A stretch of 64,000 nucleotides of DNA from Pseudoroseicyclus tamaricis (GTDB lineage Bacteria > Pseudomonadota > Alphaproteobacteria > Rhodobacterales > Rhodobacteraceae), in NCBI RefSeq assembly GCF_012070395.1, contig NZ_JAAFYS010000002.1, forward strand, positions 930,001-994,000, read 5' to 3'. Below, in pieces: positions 1 through 8,813 of this stretch (positions are counted from its first letter, which is position 1; every line of letters starts with the position of its first letter). Position numbers and translations under genes: made by a program. The notes beneath the pieces are model-generated. The model was not told the DNA's origin, searched no databases, and saw only the letters and a list, made by a program, of their open reading frames with translations.

Positions 1-433
1 TCGCCTCCGCCTCGATCTCCACCGGCCCCCGCCCCGCGCGCGCCGCCAGCCGCTCCGCCGCCGCCCCGGCCGCGGCGAGCATGGCGGGGAAGGTGTCCTT
101 CAGCCGCCCCCCCTCGAAGGCCGGGTCGATGATGCGGCGCTGGCGCTTCCACGTCTCGCCGTTGGTCAGGAAGACCGAGTTGCCGAGGAGCGGCCGCAGC
201 CCTTCCCCGATGCGGGTGGACTTGGGGAAGTCGCCGGGCCGCTCCTTGAGCACCAGGTCGATCAGCGCCGGCTGGTTGGCGAGGTAGGAGCGGAAGAAGG
301 GCGTGCGAAACTCCGCCATCCACGCGCGATAGAGCCGCGCCGGCTGGGCGGAGAGGATGTCCGCCCGGAAGAGCCGGAGGTAGCGCAGGAGCGATACCTT
401 GTCCTCCCGCGCGGCAGGCCTCGGAGGGATCAC
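1..433 (-). CDS. Cytochrome P450, N-terminal part (runs off left edge)
   Basis: The visible 144 residues are the N-terminal part of a cytochrome P450, a haem monooxygenase; substrate unknown. Seen: a proline-rich start, the helix A/B region, the stretch FPKSTR, and the helix-C motif WKRQRR at residues 95-100, whose Trp and Arg normally contact a haem propionate. The I-helix, ExxR and haem-Cys motifs lie beyond the window edge, so activity cannot be judged. The start is a GTG at 431-433 that shares bases with the TGA of the upstream hydrolase (GTGA overlap), which implies translational coupling. The family call rests on the N-terminal pattern only; the P450 subfamily is not recognisable. Confidence 0.75.
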   Translation of the reverse strand, partial: MIPPRPAAREDKVSLLRYLRLFRADILSAQPARLYRAWMAEFRTPFFRSYLANQPALIDLVLKERPGDFPKSTRIGEGLRPLLGNSVFLTNGETWKRQRRIIDPAFEGGRLKDTFPAMLAAAGAAAERLAARAGRGPVEIEAEA

Positions 434-1668
434 GGGGCGACCGAAGTGTATTTAGACGCCGGCACGTCGATGCGGCTCTTGCTCGGCGCGCGGGCTGCGT
501 AGCGCTCCGCCAGCGTCCAGGGGCCCGCGGTGATGCGGAAGTAATCGTAATCGCCGGGGCGGTCGAAGGCGCAGAGATACTGGAAATGCAGGCGGAAGAA
601 GCGCCAGCGCAGCTCGGCCCAGCGCTCGGGGCTCAGCGTCTGCGTGAAGGCGGCCGAGATCACCAGCGGCCAGCGCTTCCCCTCCGGCGCCACGCCGGAG
701 ACGGCGACGGGGTCGCAGAGCGCGAAGGCACAGCCGTCGCCGGGAGCCGTCACGTCGAGCCAGAAGAGCTCTTCCCGGGTCGAGAGGAAGGCCAGATCCG
801 CCCTGAGCCGCCACGCCCTCGGCAGGAAGGAGACCATCGGGACCACCTGCCCCAGCGACAGGAAGGACAGTGCCGGCCCGTCCGCCCTGCCCTCGCCGTT
901 CCGGATCAGGTCCGCCAGGATCGAGACGGCGAGGTAGGAGCCGGAGGAATGCCCGACGACGAGCACCTCGTCGACATCGCTCCACAGCGCCTCGGAGATG
1001 CGGGCGCGGAACGCCTCCAGCCGCGCCTCCAGCTCCGGCGGGTAGGCGCCGCGGAGGCCCGCGGAATGGGCGTAGTCGTGCATCAGGTAATAGGCGTAGA
1101 TCCTGCCGTCCTTGGCCTTGAACCAGCGCAGCATGAGTAGCGCCACCACCAGCAGCACCGGCCAGAACGCAACCGGCCCGAGCGGCGCCCAGAGCGCCTT
1201 CGCCCCCCAGGCAGCCAGCGCCCCGAGCGCCCAGCCGGCGAGCAAAGCCACCAGCGCCTGCAGGATCAGCGCCCCCACAGGGTAGAGCGCCGCGATCACC
1301 GGCCCCTTGCGCATCCACATCAGTCGCCGGAGCGTACCGGTGGAGATGTAGATCCACGCCGTCCTCAGCATCTGCCAGTAGGTCGCGCCGATGGAACCCG
1401 GCATCGAGTCGCGCACGATGTCCGACCAGACGAGCACCTCGACCTCAGCCTCGGTCTCGCCCCCCTCCATCGCGCCGGTGACGAGCCAGCCATAGGCCGC
1501 AGCCCCCGGAGGCTTGGGGCTGAGCGCGATCTCGTAGCCCGAGATCGCCGCCTGCGCCCCCCCTTCCTTCCGGTAGAGCTCACGGTAGCGGCGGGGATGA
1601 ATCGGATCGTAGCCAGGGATGTAGAACACCCGCCGCCGCCGCACCTGCCGATCCCGCGCCTCTATCAT
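430..1668 (-). CDS. Membrane-anchored alpha/beta-hydrolase (lipase-like)
   Basis: A 412-residue protein with a serine-hydrolase nucleophile elbow, GHSSG, at residues 239-243, and two membrane segments at about 123-151 and 155-182 that precede the catalytic half. The N-terminus contains VFYIPGYDP, like the first strand and oxyanion loop of alpha/beta-hydrolases. The frame is open further upstream, but the ATG at 1666-1668 (MIEARDRQ) is preferred because the upstream codons cover intergenic repeat sequence. Its stop overlaps the GTG of the P450, so the two are probably one functional pair, perhaps acting on a lipid. The lipid substrate is inference. I do not recognise a named family. Confidence 0.72.
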   Translation of the reverse strand: MIEARDRQVRRRRVFYIPGYDPIHPRRYRELYRKEGGAQAAISGYEIALSPKPPGAAAYGWLVTGAMEGGETEAEVEVLVWSDIVRDSMPGSIGATYWQMLRTAWIYISTGTLRRLMWMRKGPVIAALYPVGALILQALVALLAGWALGALAAWGAKALWAPLGPVAFWPVLLVVALLMLRWFKAKDGRIYAYYLMHDYAHSAGLRGAYPPELEARLEAFRARISEALWSDVDEVLVVGHSSGSYLAVSILADLIRNGEGRADGPALSFLSLGQVVPMVSFLPRAWRLRADLAFLSTREELFWLDVTAPGDGCAFALCDPVAVSGVAPEGKRWPLVISAAFTQTLSPERWAELRWRFFRLHFQYLCAFDRPGDYDYFRITAGPWTLAERYAARAPSKSRIDVPASKYTSVAP

Positions 1669-1778
1669 CCCCGCTAGGTAGCTCGCATTTTCGGCAAAAT
1701 TAAGCCGCCCCCACCGCCCGGCCCGCCAGACGCGCCGCCCCCGATCCTCCGCCGAGCGCGGGCCGCAACGCCCCTCTC

Positions 1779-1841
1779 GCTTTTCTTCAAATATTCCTCG
1801 GGGGGGCTGGCTCCGCCAGCGGGGGGCAGACAGCCCCCCTC
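1779..1841 (-). repeat. Dispersed Rhodobacteraceae-type hairpin repeat, copy 1
   Basis: Lies between two minus-strand genes. It holds CAAATATTCCTCGGGGGGC followed by a hairpin GGGGGGC-AGACA-GCCCCCC (1821-1839). A second copy with the same loop and the same AAATAnnnCTCGGGGGG segment is at 9914-9966. From memory, similar intergenic elements are common in Rhodobacteraceae genomes. In this copy an extra GGCT-GGCTCCGCC-AGC hairpin sits between the two blocks. A role as a terminator or processing signal is inference. Confidence 0.6.
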
Positions 1842-1862
1842 CCCGGCCCGCCTCCCCCGTGC

Positions 1863-2609
1863 TCAGCCCACCGCACCGAGCGCCGGAAAGGTCTCCAGGA
1901 GCCACCACGAGAAGGCCGTGAACTGCCCGGTGAGCATCAACAGCCCCACCGTCCACAGCAACAGGCCGGAGATCTTCTCGATCCGCCCCATGTGCCGCTT
2001 CATCGCCGCCATCACGCCCTTCAGCCGCGGGAAGAAGGCGGCGACGAGCAGGAAGGGGATGCCGAGGCCCAGCGCGTAGGCCGCCAGCAACGCCGTGCCA
2101 CGCACGACCGAGGCTTCCCCCGCCGCCAGCCCGAGGATCGCGCCCAGCACCGGGCCAAGGCAGGGCGTCCAGCCGAAGGCGAAGGCGAGGCCGAGGAGGT
2201 AGGCCCCGAAGGCGCCGCCCTGCCCCTCCGCCTTGAGGCGCGCCTCGCGGTCGAGGAAGGGGATGCGGAAGATGCCGAGGAAGTGGGCGCCGAAGATCAT
2301 GATCGTGACGCCGGCGAGCGAGGTGAACCAGTCCTGATAGGTCAGGAAGATCCGCCCGATGGCCGAGAAGGTGAAGCCGAGCAGCAGGAAGACCGTCGAG
2401 AGCCCCAGTACGAAGAAGACGGCTGCCAGGAACACCCGCCCCCGGGCGCGCCCTTCCATTTCCGTCACCGAGACGCCGCCCATGTAGGCGAGGTACGGCG
2501 GTACGATGGGCAGCACGCAGGGCGACAGGAACGAGAGGATCCCCCCGGCCAGCGCCACGAGCGCGGCGGGCAGGAGCGAGGCGTCGAAGATGGCGGCGGC
2601 GTCGAGCAT
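1863..2609 (-). CDS. ccdA: CcdA-type thiol-disulfide membrane transporter
   Basis: Carries reducing equivalents across the inner membrane for periplasmic thiol reduction, typically for cytochrome c maturation. The 248-residue protein has about six membrane helices and the two family motifs: LSPCVLPIVPPYL with Cys31 in the first half and GWTPCLGPVLGAIL with Cys150 in the second, arranged as the usual inverted half-repeat. The frame extends upstream, but ATG 2607-2609 (MLDAAAIF) gives the normal length. It lies upstream of the hydrolase and P450 on the same strand, separated by about 190 bases containing the hairpin repeat, so co-transcription is uncertain. Confidence 0.9.
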   Translation of the reverse strand: MLDAAAIFDASLLPAALVALAGGILSFLSPCVLPIVPPYLAYMGGVSVTEMEGRARGRVFLAAVFFVLGLSTVFLLLGFTFSAIGRIFLTYQDWFTSLAGVTIMIFGAHFLGIFRIPFLDREARLKAEGQGGAFGAYLLGLAFAFGWTPCLGPVLGAILGLAAGEASVVRGTALLAAYALGLGIPFLLVAAFFPRLKGVMAAMKRHMGRIEKISGLLLWTVGLLMLTGQFTAFSWWLLETFPALGAVG

Positions 2610-2878
2610 GGCCGGGAGGTAGCCGGCTTTGCGCCGCGCGCCTAGGGGGGCGACGTCACGGGGCCGGGAGCGGTGGCGCCGGCGCCCTCGCTGCACGCCC
2701 TCGCCGGGGGTCCCCAGACGCATGTCACGGCCCCTCATCGTCCCTCTTCAGCCAGAAGGGCAAGACAACCGGTCGACAGCGGCAAAGAGGGGGCTAGGTG
2801 GGGAAGCACAAGAATTTGAAGCGGGGGTGAAGACCCGCCTGCCCCGACAGACCTGATCCGACAGAGGAGACAGAGATC

Positions 2879-4543
2879 TTGACAGCCCTGCGTCACCGGC
2901 TCCCCCTTCTCCTCCTTGCGCCTCTCCTCTGGCTGGCGCTGGCGCTGGCCCTGCCCGCGCAGGAGAGCGACCTTACCGTCTTCGAGGTGGATTCGTTCAA
3001 CAGCGGCATGCCCGAGCCCGCCGACGGGGTGGATCGCAGCACGCCGCAATCGACGATGGAGAGCTTCTTCGCCTTCGCCGATGACGACGACTGGGCGCAG
3101 GCGGCGCAGCTGCTCGATCTCTCGGAGATCCCGGAGGACGCGCAGCCGCAATCGGGCGCGCAGCTGGCGCAGATGCTCCGCGACATCCTCAAGCGCAAGG
3201 TGCTGCTCGACTGGGCGGATCTCGTCGACCGGCCGGACGCGATGCTCACCCGCGGGCAGAGCGACGACCCGCTGGTCGGCGTCGCCCGCCGCTCGATCCT
3301 GCTCGACGTGCTCGACCTGCGCGACCATCCGGTGGAGCTGCGGCTCGACCGCGTGCAGCCGCCGGAGGGGGACCCTGTCTGGGTCGTCTCCCGCCGCTCC
3401 GTCCGCGATCTTCCGGGGCTGCACCGCCTCTACGGGCCGACGGAGCTGGAGCTGCAACTGCCCGAGTCCCTGCGGCAGGAGACGGTCGCCGGCCTGATGG
3501 TGTGGGAGCTGATCGGCCTGCCGCTGGTCATCCTCGCGGCGGCCCTCGCCGGCTGGGCCGCGAGCCGCCTGCTCAAGCTCGCCGCCCGGCACACGCCCGG
3601 CTTCGTGGCGCGCGGCGTGATCCGGGCCATTCGCTGGCCCCTCATCGTCTTCATCGTCACCTGGGTGATCTCGGTCACGACGCAGAGCTTCTTCGTCTTC
3701 TCGGGGCAGGTGGAGCTGATCATCGGGCCACTGACGATCATCGGCTACACCGTCGCGGCGCTGCTCTTCCTCCTCAACGGCGTCGACGCCATCCTCGACC
3801 GGATCGCGCCGCTCGACGGGATGCAGGTGAACGACGCGCGCGAGGGCGAGCTGCGCGCCTACGCGACGCGCATCACCACCGTGCGCCGGGTGCTGATCGT
3901 GATCATCGTCATCGTCGGCTTCGGGGTCGTGCTCAGCCAGACGGAGCTCTTCCGCGGCTTCGGCCTGTCGATCCTCGCCTCCGCCGGCGCCCTGACGCTG
4001 ATCTTCGGCTTCGCGGCGCGGCAGGTGCTGGGCAACATCCTCGCCAGCCTGCAGATCACCCTCAACCAGTCGGCCCGGATCGGTGACAAGATTCTCTACA
4101 ACGATCAGCTGTGCTACGTGGAGCGGATCAACTTCACCTACGTGCAGCTGAAGATCTGGACGGGCGAGCGATTGGTCGTGCCGGTGAGCGAGTTCATCTC
4201 CGAGCCCTTCCAGAACTGGGTGATGGGCGACGTGCAGATGGTCCGCCTGATCCCGCTGAAGTTCGCCCACGACGCCGATGTGGGCGCAATGCGGGATGCG
4301 TTCTTCGAGATCATCGACGATCTCGATCCCGACGAGTTGCAGGACCGCGACGCCCACAAGGTGATGGTGACGGGGCACGACGTCTTCGGGATGGAGGCGA
4401 CCTTCTGCCTCGCCTGCGCCAATGCCGACACCGCCTGGACGCTGGCCTGCACCGTGCGGGAGAGGCTGCTCGCCCGAGGCACGGAGATGCAGCAGGGCGG
4501 CGCGCATGTCTTCCCCGACGCGAACCCGGCGGAGGGGGCGTAG
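2879..4543 (+). CDS. MscS-family mechanosensitive ion channel
   Basis: A 554-residue channel of the small-conductance mechanosensitive family, expected to release solutes on hypo-osmotic shock. A signal peptide (residues 1-27, ending near ALALPAQ) is followed by a periplasmic domain of about 175 residues, four membrane helices (about 205-229, 250-270, 280-300, 336-354) and the MscS pore helix (363-385, alanine/glycine-rich ASAGALTLIFGFAARQ). The cytoplasmic beta domain follows (IGDKILYNDQ, then LVVPVSEF). The start is TTG with AGGAG about 10 bases upstream; no good ATG is in frame nearby. It is divergent from ccdA and followed by a long gene-free region. Confidence 0.9.
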   Translation: MTALRHRLPLLLLAPLLWLALALALPAQESDLTVFEVDSFNSGMPEPADGVDRSTPQSTMESFFAFADDDDWAQAAQLLDLSEIPEDAQPQSGAQLAQMLRDILKRKVLLDWADLVDRPDAMLTRGQSDDPLVGVARRSILLDVLDLRDHPVELRLDRVQPPEGDPVWVVSRRSVRDLPGLHRLYGPTELELQLPESLRQETVAGLMVWELIGLPLVILAAALAGWAASRLLKLAARHTPGFVARGVIRAIRWPLIVFIVTWVISVTTQSFFVFSGQVELIIGPLTIIGYTVAALLFLLNGVDAILDRIAPLDGMQVNDAREGELRAYATRITTVRRVLIVIIVIVGFGVVLSQTELFRGFGLSILASAGALTLIFGFAARQVLGNILASLQITLNQSARIGDKILYNDQLCYVERINFTYVQLKIWTGERLVVPVSEFISEPFQNWVMGDVQMVRLIPLKFAHDADVGAMRDAFFEIIDDLDPDELQDRDAHKVMVTGHDVFGMEATFCLACANADTAWTLACTVRERLLARGTEMQQGGAHVFPDANPAEGA

Positions 4544-5164
4544 GGGGACCCGGCGGATCGTCCGCCAGGTCTTCCTCGCTCTATGGCCTTCCCATCCTTG
4601 GGCAGAGGCGCTCGGATCGCGGGAAGGCCGGCGAACGCCCTCCCGCCACTCTCCCCCAACCAAGCGCAACTCCCGAGCTCTGCCCCCGCCCGGAATCAAG
4701 CCGAAGGCGCCGGGCGAGCGCCTGCCCGTCCCGGCGGGCTGGCGCTCTGGCTGGTCTTGGTGCTCAGCGGGCCGCGGAGAGGGGCCTGGCTGGCATAAAG
4801 CGCTGCCGCGGCCCTGCCGGAGCGCCACCCCACGGGCAGGCGCTCGCCCGGCGCTGCAACCGGAGCGCGGGGTGGTAGGAGAGAGGCGGGCAGGCTCCAG
4901 ATGAGAAGTGGCCCTCACATCATCAAGCGGAGTGGAGGTCGCGGGACCAGTGGCTGGCGGACCCGCAAAGAAGTGGTCACGCGAGGCCCGGTGGCAGGCT
5001 GAAGCCCGCCCTTCGCCTGGGGTAGCGGGCGGGCGTCACAGAACGCCCCCGTGCACTCAACACGCTCGCCCCCTCCACTGCCCACCCCTCACCTATCGTC
5101 CTCACCCCCGCCCCCATCGCACCCACCCCTTGACCTCCCGCGCGCTCCGGCGCATCCCGCCGGC
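4544..5164. other. Gene-free region after mscS with fold-back repeat
   Basis: About 620 bases without a convincing gene. It contains fold-back repeat copy 1 (4707-4854). Further on, near 4990-5035, are GC-rich segments with a GGCTGAAGCCCGCCC motif resembling the hairpins after nuoD and nuoF. Open frames here lack ribosome sites and recognisable protein, and codon phase is not maintained, so none is called. The last 60 bases before the SDR gene are unusually C-rich and pyrimidine-rich. Confidence 0.6.
4707..4854 (+). repeat. Fold-back intergenic repeat, copy 1
   Basis: A 148-bp element with perfect 23-nt inverted arms: 4707-4729 (starts GCGCCGGGCGAGCGCCTGC) and 4832-4854. The interior carries GGCGGGCTGGC beside the left arm, CATAAAGCGC at about 4794-4803 and GAGCGCCACCCC beside the right arm. 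The same ordered blocks recur at 12701-12845 and, inverted, at 16712-16862. It has no coding capacity. Short length, terminal inverted repeats and intergenic placement are MITE-like, but I see no target-site duplication. Confidence 0.85.
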
Positions 5165-5803
5165 ATGAAACCCGCCCTTATTACCGGCGCCTCGCGCGGC
5201 CTCGGCCATGCGCTGGCGCTCGAGCTTGCCGCCACCCGCCCCATCGTCGCCGTCGGCCGCACCACCGGTGCGCTGGAGGAGCTGGACGACGCCATCCGCG
5301 AGCTCGGCGGCGAGGCGGTGCTCGCACCGATGGACATCTGCACCGACGCCGCCATGCAGCAGCTCTGCCGCGCCATCTTCGAGCGCTGGGGCGGACTCTC
5401 CGTCTGGGTCCATGCCGCCATCCATGCCGGCCCGCTGGCCCCCGCCCCGCATCTGGCCCAATCCGATTTCGACAAGTCCGTCGCCACCAACATCGCCGCC
5501 ACGCGGCGCCTCATCGCCTACGTCGCCCCCCTCCTCGGCGAGGAGGGCACCGCCGTCTTCTTCGACGACGCCCGGGCGGGGGAGCGCTTCTTCGGCCATT
5601 ACGGCGCCACCAAGGCGGCGCAGATCGCCCTCGCCCGCTCCTGGGCGGCGGAGACGGCGAAGATCGGGCCGAAGGTGCGCATCCTGACGCCGGAGCCGAT
5701 GCCCACCGCCACCCGCGCCCGCTTCTTTCCGGGCGAGGACCGTGCGCCTCTGGCCACGCCCGCGGCGGAAGCGCGGCGCCTCATGCCGGAAATCCTGGGC
5801 TGA
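5165..5803 (+). CDS. SDR-family oxidoreductase-like protein
   Basis: A 212-residue short-chain dehydrogenase/reductase fold. It has the nucleotide-binding motif TGASRGLG at residues 7-14, an NIAATR segment in the position of the family NNAG/N-active-site region, and the YGATK (YxxxK) catalytic motif. The usual catalytic serine about 13 residues before the Tyr is missing; FFDDARAG stands there, so activity may be altered or lost. The start ATG at 5165 gives the typical SDR N-terminus directly before the Rossmann strand. surE follows 49 bases later on the same strand. Substrate unknown. Confidence 0.8.
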   Translation: MKPALITGASRGLGHALALELAATRPIVAVGRTTGALEELDDAIRELGGEAVLAPMDICTDAAMQQLCRAIFERWGGLSVWVHAAIHAGPLAPAPHLAQSDFDKSVATNIAATRRLIAYVAPLLGEEGTAVFFDDARAGERFFGHYGATKAAQIALARSWAAETAKIGPKVRILTPEPMPTATRARFFPGEDRAPLATPAAEARRLMPEILG

Positions 5804-5852
5804 TCTTGCCGCCCGCGCCCCCCTCGCCTAGACGAGGGCGAAAGGGGTGGGC

Positions 5853-6635
5853 ATGCGGATCCTTGTAACGAACGACGATGGCATCAACGCACCGGGGCTG
5901 AAGGTCCTGGAGCATATTGCCGAGGCGGTCGCCGGAACCGGCGGCGAAGTGTGGGTCGTGGCGCCCGCCTTCGAGCAGTCGGGCGTCGCCCACTGCATCT
6001 CCTATACGCACCCGATGATGATCGCCGAGCTCGGCCCCCGCCGCTGGGCGGCGGAGGGCTCCCCGGCCGATTGCGTGCTCGCCGCCATCCATGACGTCAT
6101 GCCCCAGCGGCCCGACCTCGTGCTCTCCGGTGTCAACCGGGGCAACAACTCGGGCGAGAACGCGCTCTATTCCGGCACCCTCGGTGCGGCGATGGAAGGC
6201 GCGCTGCAGGGCGTGCGCTCCATCGCGCTCAGCCAGTTCTACGGCCCCGGCAATGCCGGGCTGGAGGACCCGTTCGAGGCGGCGCGCAACTTCGGCGCCG
6301 GGCTGGTGCGCAAGCTGATCGACGATGCGCCGTGGGACACGGGCGATTACGGGCTCTTCTACAACGTCAACTTCCCGCCCGTCCCGGCGGCGGAGGTGAA
6401 AGGCCGCGCCGCCGTCCGCCAGGGCTTCCGCCCCGAGACGGGCTTCTCGGTGGAGCCGCACCTCTCCCCCTCCGGCCGGCGGTTTTTGTGGATCACCGGC
6501 GCCAAGCAGGCGGTGCATACCGGGCGCGGCAGCGACGTGTCGGCCAACCTCGACGGCTACATCTCCGTCACCCCGATGCGCGCCGACCTGACGGCGCACG
6601 AAAGCCTCGCGCGCGTGGCCGAGGCGCTGAGATGA
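5853..6635 (+). CDS. surE: 5'/3'-nucleotidase SurE
   Basis: Survival protein SurE, a metal-dependent nucleotidase acting on nucleoside monophosphates. The 260-residue protein starts [15 protein letters not shown], containing the metal-binding Asp pair (D8, D9), and later has [18 protein letters not shown], the conserved Ser/Asn active-site segment. A GTG six bases upstream (5847) is in frame, but the ATG at 5853, preceded by GAAAGGGG, matches the family start exactly. It overlaps pcm by ATGA, giving surE-pcm-nlpD, the same order as the enterobacterial surE-pcm-nlpD stationary-phase cluster but without rpoS. Confidence 0.95.
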   Translation: MRILVTNDDGINAPGLKVLEHIAEAVAGTGGEVWVVAPAFEQSGVAHCISYTHPMMIAELGPRRWAAEGSPADCVLAAIHDVMPQRPDLVLSGVNRGNNSGENALYSGTLGAAMEGALQGVRSIALSQFYGPGNAGLEDPFEAARNFGAGLVRKLIDDAPWDTGDYGLFYNVNFPPVPAAEVKGRAAVRQGFRPETGFSVEPHLSPSGRRFLWITGAKQAVHTGRGSDVSANLDGYISVTPMRADLTAHESLARVAEALR

Positions 6636-7312
6636 CCGGCGAGCCCCCCGGCGAGCGCGGCGACGAAGAGACCGACGGAGAGGCCGTCACCAAGATGCAG
6701 TTCCTGTTTGCCCTGCGCTCGCGCGGGGTCACCGACAAATCCGTGCTCGAGGCGATGGAGCGGGTCGACCGCGCCCGCTTCGTGCGCGGCATCTTCTCCG
6801 ACCGCGCCTACGAGGACATGCCCCTGCCCATCGCCTGCGGGCAGACCATCTCCCAGCCCTCCATCGTCGGGCTGATGACGCAGGCGCTGGAGATCAACCC
6901 GCGCGACAAGGTGCTCGAGGTCGGCACCGGCTCCGGCTACCAGGCGGCGATCCTGTCGCTGCTGGCGCGCCGCATCTACACGATCGACCGCTATCGCCGG
7001 CTGGTGCTCGAGGCGCGCGGCGTCTTCGAGGATCTGGGGATGCACAACATCACCGCCATCATCGGCGACGGCAGCCACGGGCTCGCCGACCAGGCCCCCT
7101 TCGACCGCATCCTGCTGACGGCGGCGGCGGAGGACCCGCCGGGGCCGCTCTTGGCCCAGCTCCGGGTGGGCGGTATCATGGTGCTGCCGGTCGGGCAGTC
7201 CGACCAGGTGCAAAGCCTCATCCGGGTGCGGCGCAGCGAAACCGGCTTCGACTACGAGGAGCTGCGCGCGGTGCGCTTCGTGCCGCTCATCGAGGGGCTG
7301 GGGCAGGAATAG
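6632..7312 (+). CDS. pcm: Protein-L-isoaspartate O-methyltransferase
   Basis: Methylates abnormal L-isoaspartyl residues in aged proteins with S-adenosylmethionine as donor, starting their repair. The 226-residue protein has the AdoMet-binding motif [13 protein letters not shown] at residues 94-106, the ACGQTISQP active-site segment near 68-76, and the family C-terminal block. The start ATG overlaps the surE stop (ATGA), indicating coupling. A second, more divergent Pcm-like gene lies at 32495-33148 in front of tolC; this copy is the canonical one. Confidence 0.95.
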   Translation: MTGEPPGERGDEETDGEAVTKMQFLFALRSRGVTDKSVLEAMERVDRARFVRGIFSDRAYEDMPLPIACGQTISQPSIVGLMTQALEINPRDKVLEVGTGSGYQAAILSLLARRIYTIDRYRRLVLEARGVFEDLGMHNITAIIGDGSHGLADQAPFDRILLTAAAEDPPGPLLAQLRVGGIMVLPVGQSDQVQSLIRVRRSETGFDYEELRAVRFVPLIEGLGQE

Positions 7313-7372
7313 GCGCGCCCCCGCCCCCCGAGTGGACGGGGGGCTGGACGCGGGGCGCCGCAGAGGTCAGGA

Positions 7373-7459
7373 ACGGGCCGGCCGGGCAGACCGGCCGTAG
7401 CAAGAGCCGGCCGGGCAGACCGGCCGCAGGAAGAACGGGCCGGGCAGACCGGCCGCAGG
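7373..7459 (+). repeat. Three tandem 29-bp repeats between pcm and nlpD
   Basis: Three direct copies with exact 29-bp period (7373-7401, 7402-7430, 7431-7459). Each contains a GGCCGGGCAGACCGGCC-type inverted segment that can form a small hairpin (CCGG paired with CCGG around a GCAGA loop). Copies 2 and 3 share the ending ACCGGCCGCAGG; copy 1 is the most diverged, at both ends. It lies inside the 170-base gap before nlpD. Confidence 0.85.
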
Positions 7460-7482
7460 ACACAGACGGGGGCGACGAGGAT

Positions 7483-8715
7483 ATGGGCGCAGCGGCAGGG
7501 AAATTCTGGGCCGGCGCGGCGGCGCTGGCGCTGCTGGCGGGCTGCGAGGACGGGCGCCTCGACTTCGATCTGCGCAACCTCTCCTCCTCGGGGTTCGACA
7601 CCTCCGCCTCGCTGATGGCGCTGCCCGACCGGCCGGCGCCGGATGCGCGCGGCGTCATCTCCTACCCCAACTTCCAGGTCGTCGTCGCCCAGCGGGGCGA
7701 GACCGTCCGCCAGATCGCCGGGCGGCTCGGCCTGAACGCCGAGGAGCTCGGCTCCTACAACGGCATCACCGCCGACACGCCGCTGCGGCGGGACGAGATC
7801 ATCGCCCTGCCCGGCCGCGTCTCCGAGCCCTCGCCCGCCACTGGCGCGCCCACCACCGGGCCGATCCTGCCCGCCGCTGCCGCCGCCGGCCCGGCGGTGG
7901 AGACGACGGTGCTCGCCCCCGCCGGCACGCCCACCCCGGCGCCCTCCGCCACGCCCTCGGCCCCGGCGCCCTCCAACGGCGTCATGCCGCTCGGCCAGAC
8001 GGGGGAGGAGCCGCTGCGTCACCGCGTCGAGCCGGGAGAGACCGTCTACACCATCGCCCGCCGCTACGGCGTGCCGCCGGAAGCCATCGCCGCCTGGAAC
8101 GGGCTCGACGGCAATCTCGACATCCGCGAGGGGCAGGTCCTGCTCATCCCGCAGGGCAGCGCCGCCGCCGTGCCCACCGCGTCCCTGCCGCCCGAGCCGG
8201 CGGGGACGACCACCGAGCCCGGCGCCGGCTCCCCCACGCCCGTGCCGCCTTCGGCCGCCGCGCCCCTTCCCATCGAGACGCCCGCCCCCGCCGCCGAGGT
8301 GGCCGAGGAGCCGGCGCCCGAGGAGGCGCCCGATCTCGGCGCCGAGCAGGCCGCGCCCGCCGATGACAGCCGCCTGTCGATGCCCGTCGACGGCTCGATC
8401 ATCCGCGAATACGCTCCGGGCCGGAACGATGGCATCGACATCGCGGCCGCGGCCGGAAGCCCCGTGCGCGCCGCCGACAGCGGCACCGTCGCGGCCGTCA
8501 CCACCGACACGGGCGGCATCAACATCGTCATCGTCCGCCATTCCGACGAGCTGCTGACCGTCTATACCCGCATCGACAACCTCACGATCAGCCAGGGACA
8601 GTCGGTCAGCCGCGGCCAGCAGATCGGCCAGGTGGCGCCGGGCGACCCGGCCAACCTGCATTTCGAGGTCCGCCTCGGCCTCGACAGCGCCGACCCGGCC
8701 GACTACCTGCCCTGA
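7483..8715 (+). CDS. nlpD: NlpD-like lipoprotein: two LysM domains and a degenerate LytM domain
   Basis: A 410-residue cell-wall protein. A signal peptide ends in a lipobox with the acylated Cys at residue 21 (LLAGC). LysM domains at about 64-110 and 179-223 bind peptidoglycan, separated and followed by Pro/Ala-rich linkers. A LytM (M23-like) domain occupies about 300-405. Of the zinc/catalytic histidines only the LHFE His (393) is kept; the HxGxD His is Asn315 and the YAH His is Arg363. This pattern matches non-enzymatic NlpD/EnvC-type activators of amidases rather than active endopeptidases. Position after surE-pcm supports the name. Confidence 0.85.
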   Translation: MGAAAGKFWAGAAALALLAGCEDGRLDFDLRNLSSSGFDTSASLMALPDRPAPDARGVISYPNFQVVVAQRGETVRQIAGRLGLNAEELGSYNGITADTPLRRDEIIALPGRVSEPSPATGAPTTGPILPAAAAAGPAVETTVLAPAGTPTPAPSATPSAPAPSNGVMPLGQTGEEPLRHRVEPGETVYTIARRYGVPPEAIAAWNGLDGNLDIREGQVLLIPQGSAAAVPTASLPPEPAGTTTEPGAGSPTPVPPSAAAPLPIETPAPAAEVAEEPAPEEAPDLGAEQAAPADDSRLSMPVDGSIIREYAPGRNDGIDIAAAAGSPVRAADSGTVAAVTTDTGGINIVIVRHSDELLTVYTRIDNLTISQGQSVSRGQQIGQVAPGDPANLHFEVRLGLDSADPADYLP

Positions 8716-8813
8716 CGCCGCGGGGCGGGCACGCCCTCAAGCCCGCCCTCGGTTGACCCTCCCGCGCCGCGGGCCTATTCCTCGCCGGTGAAGGACAGCC
8801 ATAGGAGGCTCCG

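Noticed and set aside
4422-4904. Possible small plus-strand gene overlapping the mscS end and repeat copy 1
   Set aside because: It overlaps the channel gene in another frame and then reads through the inverted repeat; no ribosome site or family.
2735-4918. 727-codon open frame antisense to the mechanosensitive channel gene
   Set aside because: It mirrors the coding frame of a clear MscS gene, has Arg/His/Gln-rich composition typical of high-GC shadow frames, and no recognisable domain.
7373-7459. CRISPR-like array
   Set aside because: The 29-bp units are directly adjacent with no unique spacers and contain a hairpin; no cas genes nearby.
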